Below the pieces are notes generated by a model. It was not told the origin of the DNA. It saw nothing but the letters and a program-made list of their open reading frames with translations, and ran no database searches. From contig JAIRZX010000538.1 of assembly GCA_031267005.1 (NCBI GenBank), forward strand, positions 1 to 8,407: a stretch of DNA of 8,407 bases, in the 5' to 3' direction. This DNA comes from Deltaproteobacteria bacterium. GTDB taxonomy: Bacteria > Desulfobacterota > Desulfarculia > Adiutricales > Adiutricaceae. The position numbers and the translations under genes are program-made. Positions 1 through 3,880 of this stretch are shown here, in pieces (position 1 is the first letter of the stretch; the number at the start of each line of letters is the position of its first letter).

Positions 1-35
1 GGCGCAACGGCGGGGGGGGGGGCACGCCCCGGGAC

Positions 36-49
36 GGGCCGCGCGGCCC
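36..49. repeat. 14-bp G+C palindrome just past the metB stop
   Basis: GGGCCGCGCGGCCC is a perfect 14-bp palindrome starting 2 nt after the minus-strand metB stop codon. A run of 11 G (12-22) and a small GGGG-CACG-CCCC inverted repeat lie further downstream. There is no T-tract, so an intrinsic terminator cannot be claimed. The structure could still act as a 3'-end stabilising hairpin. The core 12-mer GGCCGCGCGGCC occurs again at 1883-1894. Confidence 0.45.
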
Positions 50-51
50 CG

Positions 52-1182
52 TCAGCCAAGGGCCTGGGAGAGATCCGCCAGGATGTCCTCAGCGGCTTCC
101 ACGCCCACGGAGAGCCTCAGGAGCCGGTCGGTGATGCCCAAGGCCTCGCGCTTCTCCGGGGCCACGTCGGCGTGGGTCTGGAGGAACGGGTAGGTGATGA
201 GCGTCTCCACCCCGCCCAGGCTCTCGGCGTAGAGTATGAACCTGACTCTCTCCAGCGCCTTCACGGCGGTGGCGGCGGAGTCCACCGCGAAAGAGATCAT
301 GGCCCCGAAGCCCGAGGCCTGGCGCTTCGACACCTCGTGGCCCGGGTGCTCCGGGAGGCCGGGGTAGCGGACCTCCCTGACCTTGGGGTGGACTTTGAGC
401 CATAAGGCGGCCTCCATGGCCGTGGCCTGGGCCCGCTCGATTCTCAGGTGCAGGGTCTTCAAGCCCCGAATCACGAGGAAGCTGTCGAAGGGGGAGAGCC
501 CCGTGCCCACGGTCTTGGTGATGTGGCGCAGCCTTTCGGCGCGCTCCGGGCAGTTGGTCACTATGAAGCCCGAGAGGGTGTCGTTGTGGCCGCCCAGGTA
601 CTTGGTTCCGGAGTGCAGGACTATGTCGGCGCCCAAATCCAGCGGCCTCATGAGGCAGGGGGTGAGGAAGGTGTTGTCGACTATCACGAGGATGTCGGGG
701 CCGACGGTCCGCCGCACCGCCTCCAAGTCCGTCACGTTCATCATGGGGTTGGAGGGGGTTTCCACGAAGACGGCCTTGACGTCCGGGCCCAGGCTGGCCT
801 TCAGGAGCTCCTGGTCGTTGGTGTCTACGTAGTCGACTTTAAGCCCCGCCCTTTCCGCGAGTTCGTTGAAGAGCCTCACGGAGCCCCCGTACAGATCGGA
901 GGTGGCGAGCATCCTCGACCCCGGCGGCACCAGCCACATGAGCGCGTCCATGGCGGCCATGCCGCTCGCGAAGGCCGCGCACTCCCGGCCGTTTTCCAGC
1001 GCCGCCACGAGCCGTTCCAGAGGCTCGCGGGTGGGGTTCTGGACCCTGGCGTAGTCGTAGCCGGTGGAGGCGCCGACTCCGGGATGCGCGAAGGTGGCGC
1101 TCTGGTAAATGGGGACGGCCACCGCCCCGGTCCTGTCGTTCAGATCCCGCGCCCCTCGGACGCAGACGGAGTCTATTTTCAT
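52..1182 (-). CDS. metB: Cystathionine gamma-synthase/lyase family enzyme (PLP-dependent transsulfuration)
   Basis: This 376-aa cytosolic enzyme belongs to the Cys/Met-metabolism PLP family (fold type I aminotransferase superfamily). Visible marks are YDYARVQNPTR (residues 42-52, with the Tyr-x-Arg pair that reaches the neighbouring subunit's PLP phosphate), SGMAA (73-77), Tyr98 in SDLYGG (stacks on PLP), VDNTF with Asp169 (pyridine nitrogen), and HSGTKYLGGHND with Lys194 as the Schiff-base lysine. The C-terminal SLGGVETLI and LLRLSVGVE blocks are also typical. Length matches cystathionine gamma-synthases and lyases and is shorter than the O-acetylhomoserine sulfhydrylase MetY type. Synthase, gamma-lyase and methionine gamma-lyase cannot be separated by eye, so the symbol is a best guess. 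The ATG at 1182 gives a normal family N-terminus (MKIDSVCVRG), although the upstream CCGAAAGCATTCCCC has no good Shine-Dalgarno. Its stop codon is followed by a G+C palindrome. It is divergent from cysK, which supplies cysteine, its likely substrate or product. Confidence 0.93.
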   Translation of the reverse strand: MKIDSVCVRGARDLNDRTGAVAVPIYQSATFAHPGVGASTGYDYARVQNPTREPLERLVAALENGRECAAFASGMAAMDALMWLVPPGSRMLATSDLYGGSVRLFNELAERAGLKVDYVDTNDQELLKASLGPDVKAVFVETPSNPMMNVTDLEAVRRTVGPDILVIVDNTFLTPCLMRPLDLGADIVLHSGTKYLGGHNDTLSGFIVTNCPERAERLRHITKTVGTGLSPFDSFLVIRGLKTLHLRIERAQATAMEAALWLKVHPKVREVRYPGLPEHPGHEVSKRQASGFGAMISFAVDSAATAVKALERVRFILYAESLGGVETLITYPFLQTHADVAPEKREALGITDRLLRLSVGVEAAEDILADLSQALG

Positions 1183-1659
1183 GGGGAATGCTTTCGGGCG
1201 CTTGGTTCCCCTCCCGCTTCGGGGGGGAGGGCGGGGCCGACCAGGCGAGCGGGTTCCGGGTTGCTTCTCCGGGCTTCCTGGGCTGGTTCCGGGCCGCGGC
1301 TTCCGGCGCGGGCTCCGGGCTCGGGCTCGGGCTCCGGGCTCCGGGCTCGGGTTTCCGGTTCATGCTCCGGGCTCCGGGAGAGGCGCGGGCGGGGGAGGGG
1401 ACGCTTGGCTCCCGAGGGGAAAAAAAATAGGCGGGGCGGGCAGAAAAGAGCCGAGGGAAGCCAGCGGCCAGCTTTAGGCCGCCGCCGGGGGTTGCCTGGG
1501 GCCGGCGGTGACGGGAGGGCGGAGGACGGGCCAGCGCCCAGGATCGCGGAAAAGGTTAAACAATAAGGTTTTCAAGTGCGGCGACGGCTTCCGGGTCTGG
1601 CCGGCCCCGACTTTTGATGCAATCGTAAATTTTAGCAAAACGGGACGACGAAAAAAAGG
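1183..1659. other. Upstream spacer of metB, no gene seen
   Basis: This is a 5' flank of nearly 480 nt on the metB side of the divergent spacer. It is strongly G+C-rich up to about 1540 and contains a GGGCTC-type repeat tract (separate entry), an A8 run at 1421-1428 and a weak inverted repeat CCGCCGG (1482-1488)/CCGGCGG (1502-1508). From about 1545 it turns A+T-richer. I found no well-spaced minus-strand -35/-10 pair for metB. The closest -10-like elements on that strand, near 1629-1634, lack a convincing -35. Open frames here are compositionally biased (Pro/Arg/Ser/Glu) and are not credible genes. Confidence 0.5.
1310..1379. repeat. Degenerate GGGCTC/GGGCTCC simple-repeat tract
   Basis: Between 1310 and 1351 the plus strand is built almost entirely of alternating GGGCTCC and GGGCTC units (about six in a row). 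After an interruption at 1352-1363 come two more units at 1364-1379. The period switches between 6 and 7 nt, as expected of slippage-generated repeats. It lies 130-200 nt upstream of the metB start codon. Confidence 0.8.
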
Positions 1660-1687
1660 TTGACTCTGCCTCGCATTATGTTAAAAT
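1660..1687 (+). promoter_or_regulatory. Strong sigma70-type promoter reading towards cysK
   Basis: TTGACT (1660-1665), a 16-nt spacer and TAAAAT (1682-1687) form a near-consensus housekeeping promoter in an A+T-rich island within G+C-rich surroundings. Transcription should start near 1694. No competing promoter is visible between here and cysK, so this may drive cysK through a leader of about 540 nt, an independent RNA ending at about 1865, or both. A 17-bp palindrome covers the -10 box and start site. Confidence 0.72.
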
Positions 1688-1696
1688 AATTTTAAC
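1680..1696. promoter_or_regulatory. Perfect 17-bp operator-like palindrome over the -10/start site
   Basis: GTTAAAATAATTTTAAC reads as two exact 8-bp arms (1680-1687 and 1689-1696) around a central A. The left arm contains the TAAAAT -10 box and the right arm covers the predicted start. A dimeric repressor bound here would block RNA polymerase, so it is a plausible operator. The regulator is unknown. Symmetry also puts a TAAAAT on the minus strand, but no well-spaced -35 accompanies it. Confidence 0.5.
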
Positions 1697-1865
1697 CGTG
1701 CGCGTTCCGAGCAAGCCCATACCCCGGGTAACGCCCGCCCCCGGAGCCTTTCGCGCCGGCCGAAGACATAAGGCCCTTGCCCTCTTAAAAAGGGGGCGCG
1801 GGCTCCTAAGCTGATCAGTTTTTCCTGAAGGCCGAGGACATTTCCCTATGTTCTTGGCTTTTTTT
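1694..1865 (+). ncRNA. Candidate ~170-nt small RNA or attenuated cysK leader
   Basis: The stretch runs from the predicted start of the 1660 promoter to an intrinsic terminator. It contains a strong central hairpin: GCCC (1773-1776) with GGGC (1800-1803), a 2x2 internal loop, then GCCCTCTT (1779-1786) with AAGGGGGC (1790-1797) around an AAA loop. A perfect palindrome CTGATCAG lies at 1811-1818. I could not match it to SRP RNA, tmRNA, 6S RNA, or the SAM, SAH, T-box or cobalamin leaders from their conserved motifs. A GTG-initiated frame of about 38 codons starts at 1698, but it has no ribosome binding site and no cysteine codons, so a classical Cys leader peptide is not supported. The sequence cannot say whether this is a stand-alone sRNA or a leader that continues into cysK on readthrough. 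Confidence 0.5.
1831..1865 (+). terminator. Intrinsic terminator between the 1660 promoter and cysK
   Basis: GCCGAGGACAT (1831-1841) pairs over all 11 positions, two of them G-U, with ATGTTCTTGGC (1848-1858). The loop is TTCCCT, and seven T residues (1859-1865) follow directly. This is a canonical Rho-independent terminator lying about 370 nt upstream of the cysK start. Confidence 0.85.
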
Positions 1866-2235
1866 GTTTGAACCGCCGGCCCGGCCGCGCGGCCTCTCCC
1901 CCGCCGCCCCGGCTGTACCTCGGCGGCGCCCTTCCGTGCCGGCTCTCCTTGCAGGCCCAAGGCGGGATCTTCCCGCCGCGCCGCTCTCCCGGCCGTCAGG
2001 GCCTCCGCCGCGAAACGCCTGCGGGGTACCCCGGCCTCAACCGGCTTCCCCTGGCCCGCGGCCCGGGAGGCCCACTTCCCAGCCGCGGCCCCCGCGTTCC
2101 GGAAGCCCCGGAGGCGGGAAAACGTCCAGCGGCGCTTTGCTCCCGCAAACCCCCTTCCGGAGGGAAGCCCCCGGACGGCGAAGCCGGCGGCGGGGCGGGC
2201 TTCAGCCCCCCCACAGCCCCATCCAGAGGTGATAC
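1866..2235. other. G+C-rich spacer/leader between the terminator and cysK
   Basis: This stretch of 370 nt has no credible gene. It contains the palindrome GGCCGCGCGGCC (1883-1894), a perfect 7-bp hairpin GGCGGGA-TCT-TCCCGCC (1961-1977) and a small hairpin CTTCC-GGAG-GGAAG (2154-2167). No promoter-like element was recognised, which leaves the origin of the cysK transcript open. Open frames in it are Pro/Arg/Gly-rich composition artefacts. Confidence 0.5.
2225..2233 (+). promoter_or_regulatory. Shine-Dalgarno of cysK
   Basis: AGAGGTGAT is an excellent match to the 16S anti-Shine-Dalgarno, and its AGGTG core sits 5-8 nt before the ATG at 2236. This fixes the cysK start. Confidence 0.85.
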
Positions 2236-3177
2236 ATGACCAAGATAGCCGAAAGCCTGACGGACCTCATCGGAAAGACCCCGCTCCTGAAGCTCAGCCG
2301 TTACGGCAAGGCCAGGGGAGCCTTAGGCACCCTCATCGCCAAGCTAGAGTACTTCAACCCGCTCGGGAGCGTGAAGGACCGCATCGCCCTCGCCATGATC
2401 GAGGACGCCGAGAAGAAGGGGCTTATCCGGCCCGAGACGACAATCATCGAGCCCACCTCCGGGAACACCGGCATCGGCCTCGCCTTCGTGGCGGCGGCGA
2501 GGGGCTACCAGATAATACTCGTCATGCCCGAGACCATGTCCCTAGAGCGCCGCAAGCTCCTCTACGCCCTGGGGGCCGAGCTCCAGCTCACCCCGGGCTC
2601 CGAGGGCATGAAGGGCGCCATCAAGAAGGCCGAGGAGCTCCAGGCCTCCATACCCAACTCCTACGTGCCCCAGCAGTTCAACAACCCCGCGAACCCCGAG
2701 ATCCACCGCGTCACCACCGCGGCCGAGATCCTGGCGGACACCGACGGCAAGGTGGACGTGTTCGTGAGCGGCGTGGGCACCGGCGGCACCGTCACCGGGG
2801 CCGGCGAGGCCATCAAGAAGGCCAACCCCAAGGCGTGGATCGTCGCGGTCGAGCCCTTCGACTCGTCGGTGCTCTCGGGCGAGAAGCCCGGCCCCCACCA
2901 GATCCAGGGCATCGGGGCGGGCTTCGTGCCGCAGGTCTTCAAGAAGGAGGTTGTGGACGAGATCTTCCGCGTGAAGACCCCTGACGCCATAGAGGCCGCC
3001 CGAGAGGCGGGCCGCACCGAGGGGCTCCTGGTCGGCATCTCCTCCGGGGCGGCCCTGTTCGCCGCGACCGAGGTGGCCAAGCGCCCCGAGCGCAACGGCC
3101 AGAACGTCGTGGCGGTCCTCCCCGACACCGGCGAGCGCTACCTGACCACCCAGCTCTTCGCCACCGAGAAGGCATAG
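2236..3177 (+). CDS. cysK: Cysteine synthase A (O-acetylserine sulfhydrylase)
   Basis: This enzyme makes L-cysteine from O-acetyl-L-serine and sulfide in the cytosol. The 313-aa length is normal for CysK. Fold type II PLP motifs appear in order: LIGKTPLLKL (11-20), NPLGSVKDR with the PLP lysine Lys47, the substrate loop PTSGNTG (73-79), the MPETMSLERR region (98-107), the phosphate-binding GTGGT (181-185), QGIGAGFVP (224-232), GISSGAA (267-273) and PDTGERY (296-302). There is no CBS-domain tail, so a CysK-type enzyme is favoured. A cystathionine beta-synthase activity paired with the divergent gamma-lyase-like gene (reverse transsulfuration) cannot be fully excluded. The start is set by the strong AGAGGTGAT. 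The nearest visible promoter is at 1660, with a terminator in between, suggesting attenuation or an unseen promoter. A strong hairpin lies 89 nt after the stop. In a sulfide-producing organism this is the expected route of sulfide assimilation. Confidence 0.96.
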   Translation: MTKIAESLTDLIGKTPLLKLSRYGKARGALGTLIAKLEYFNPLGSVKDRIALAMIEDAEKKGLIRPETTIIEPTSGNTGIGLAFVAAARGYQIILVMPETMSLERRKLLYALGAELQLTPGSEGMKGAIKKAEELQASIPNSYVPQQFNNPANPEIHRVTTAAEILADTDGKVDVFVSGVGTGGTVTGAGEAIKKANPKAWIVAVEPFDSSVLSGEKPGPHQIQGIGAGFVPQVFKKEVVDEIFRVKTPDAIEAAREAGRTEGLLVGISSGAALFAATEVAKRPERNGQNVVAVLPDTGERYLTTQLFATEKA

Positions 3178-3199
3178 CCGAGCCGCTGGCGGAATCCGC

Positions 3200-3242
3200 C
3201 GGGCGGCGTTCGGAGGGTTGCGTCCGGCGGGCGGCGTTCGGA
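3200..3242 (+). repeat. 15-nt direct repeat after cysK
   Basis: CGGGCGGCGTTCGGA occurs exactly at 3200-3214 and again at 3228-3242, 28 nt apart, in the 3' flank of cysK. No function is apparent; it resembles a local duplication in noncoding DNA. Confidence 0.7.
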
Positions 3243-3266
3243 AGGCCTGATGCGCGGGACGCGCCG

Positions 3267-3315
3267 GGAAGGGCCGTCCGGGGGGGGAAGATTTCCCCTC
3301 CCGGACGGCCTTTCC
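3267..3315 (+). terminator. 23-bp hairpin downstream of cysK (likely terminator or 3'-end structure)
   Basis: Bases 3267-3289 pair without gaps to 3293-3315 around a 3-nt GAT loop. There are 23 consecutive pairs including two G-U wobbles. The lower stem includes GGCCGTCCGGG (3272-3282) with CCCGGACGGCC (3300-3310). No proper T-tract follows (only TTT inside the stem foot), so efficiency as an intrinsic terminator is uncertain. It could equally protect the cysK mRNA 3' end. A second hairpin, CCGCCCCC (3336-3343)/GGGGGCGG (3346-3353), follows closely. Confidence 0.6.
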
Positions 3316-3716
3316 GTCGTCTCGCGGGCTTGGAGCCGCCCCCTCGGGGGCGGAGGCCTGGCGCTTTGAGGCAGGTCGGCGCCGACGCGCCCGCCCCGGC
3401 GGCTTCAGCGGCACGGAGTTTTCCTGATGCGCCCGGAACGGGGCCGCTCGCGTGGCGACGCCGTCCGCGGGACGGCGGGCCCCAGGCCTTCTGCGGCGGG
3501 GCGGAAGGCCTCGGGCAGCAGGCACAGCGCGGCCGGCACGGGACCTTTGCAGGGTCTACGGGCCGAAGAGCTCGCCTCCGGAGAGGCGCGCCTTTTATGG
3601 GGAGGGACAGCGCCAAGCCGACGGAGTGCCGCGCAGGCGCAGACAGTTCCCGTAAATGCCGCTCGCGAGAGGTCGGAGCTTACACCCGTCCTTTCCGGCG
3701 CTTTGAACCCGGCGCC

Positions 3717-3774
3717 CGGCAACAGGCATCCGTGGAGCCTGGCGTCGGCAACTGGCACCCGCGGCCCCCGGCGC
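3717..3774 (+). repeat. Diverged 29-nt tandem duplication
   Basis: Two adjacent 29-nt units, 3717-3745 and 3746-3774, agree at about 22 of 29 positions. They are best conserved at their starts: CGGCAACAGGCATCCGTGG against CGGCAACTGGCACCCGCGG. An 11-bp inverted repeat, GGAGCCTGGCG (3734-3744) and CGCCAGGCTCC (3772-3782), joins this block to the next tandem repeat. Confidence 0.6.
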
Positions 3775-3776
3775 CA

Positions 3777-3830
3777 GGCTCCTCGCTCATGGGGATTCGG
3801 CCCGGCTCCTCGCTCAGGGGGATTCGGCCC
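3777..3830 (+). repeat. 27-nt tandem duplication (two copies)
   Basis: Units 3777-3803 and 3804-3830 abut exactly and differ at one base: CTCATGGGG in the first, CTCAGGGGG in the second. Each begins GGCTCCTCGCTCA and ends GATTCGGCCC. This is a minimal minisatellite whose high identity suggests a recent duplication. Confidence 0.85.
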
Positions 3831-3848
3831 GGAACGCGCCTTCCGCGA

Positions 3849-3872
3849 GGCCCGGCCCGGCCGGGCCGGGCC
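3849..3872. repeat. 24-bp perfect palindrome 8 nt past the TPR gene stop
   Basis: The 24 bases at 3849-3872 equal their own reverse complement and consist only of G and C (GGCCCGGCCCGG as the left half). The palindrome begins 8 nt after the minus-strand stop codon (TAG, 3881-3883). As RNA it could form a hairpin of about 10 bp with a 4-nt loop. No T-tract follows on the minus strand, so it is a candidate 3'-end or Rho-dependent structure and not a proven intrinsic terminator. Confidence 0.65.
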
Positions 3873-3880
3873 GCCCTCGG

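Larger units (their letters stand above)
3316..3880. other. Hairpin-rich convergent spacer, no gene seen
   Basis: This spacer lies between cysK and the convergent TPR gene. It contains an 8-bp inverted repeat (3336-3353), the palindrome GTCGGCGCCGAC (3375-3386), a perfect 8-bp hairpin CGCCGTCC-GCG-GGACGGCG (3459-3477), a 6-bp hairpin CGCCTC-CGGA-GAGGCG (3573-3588) followed by CGCCTTTTAT, the palindrome AGGCGCGCCT (3584-3593), and two tandem duplications at 3717-3830. Overlapping open frames on both strands are Arg/Pro/Gly/Ala-rich without family resemblance, and I treat them as composition artefacts. Confidence 0.55.

Noticed and set aside
839..1363. Minus-strand frame overlapping the metB 5' end that could extend metB
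   Set aside because: It is in a different frame from metB, and its upstream part is the translated GGGCTC repeat (Pro/Glu/Ser/Arg).
448..1566. Long plus-strand open frame of 372 codons opposite and beyond metB
   Set aside because: It is antisense to a clear enzyme gene for most of its length and turns into Gly/Arg/Ser low-complexity sequence beyond it. This is an artefact of high G+C.
1698..1815. Short GTG-initiated leader peptide before the terminator
   Set aside because: It has no Shine-Dalgarno, no cysteine or methionine codon cluster, and arginine/proline-rich composition.
1694..1865. 6S RNA, SRP RNA, or a SAM, SAH or T-box leader
   Set aside because: The length suits 6S RNA, but the two ends do not pair into the expected long rod and the 3' end is its own hairpin. 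The conserved SRP and riboswitch motifs are absent.
2542..3525. Minus-strand open frame of 327 codons over cysK
   Set aside because: It is the antisense shadow of cysK with no recognisable domain and a biased composition.
3573..3596. Intrinsic terminator at CGCCTC-CGGA-GAGGCG
   Set aside because: The stem is 6 bp and the TTTT comes only after four G/C bases. It is too weak and too far from any gene end to call separately.
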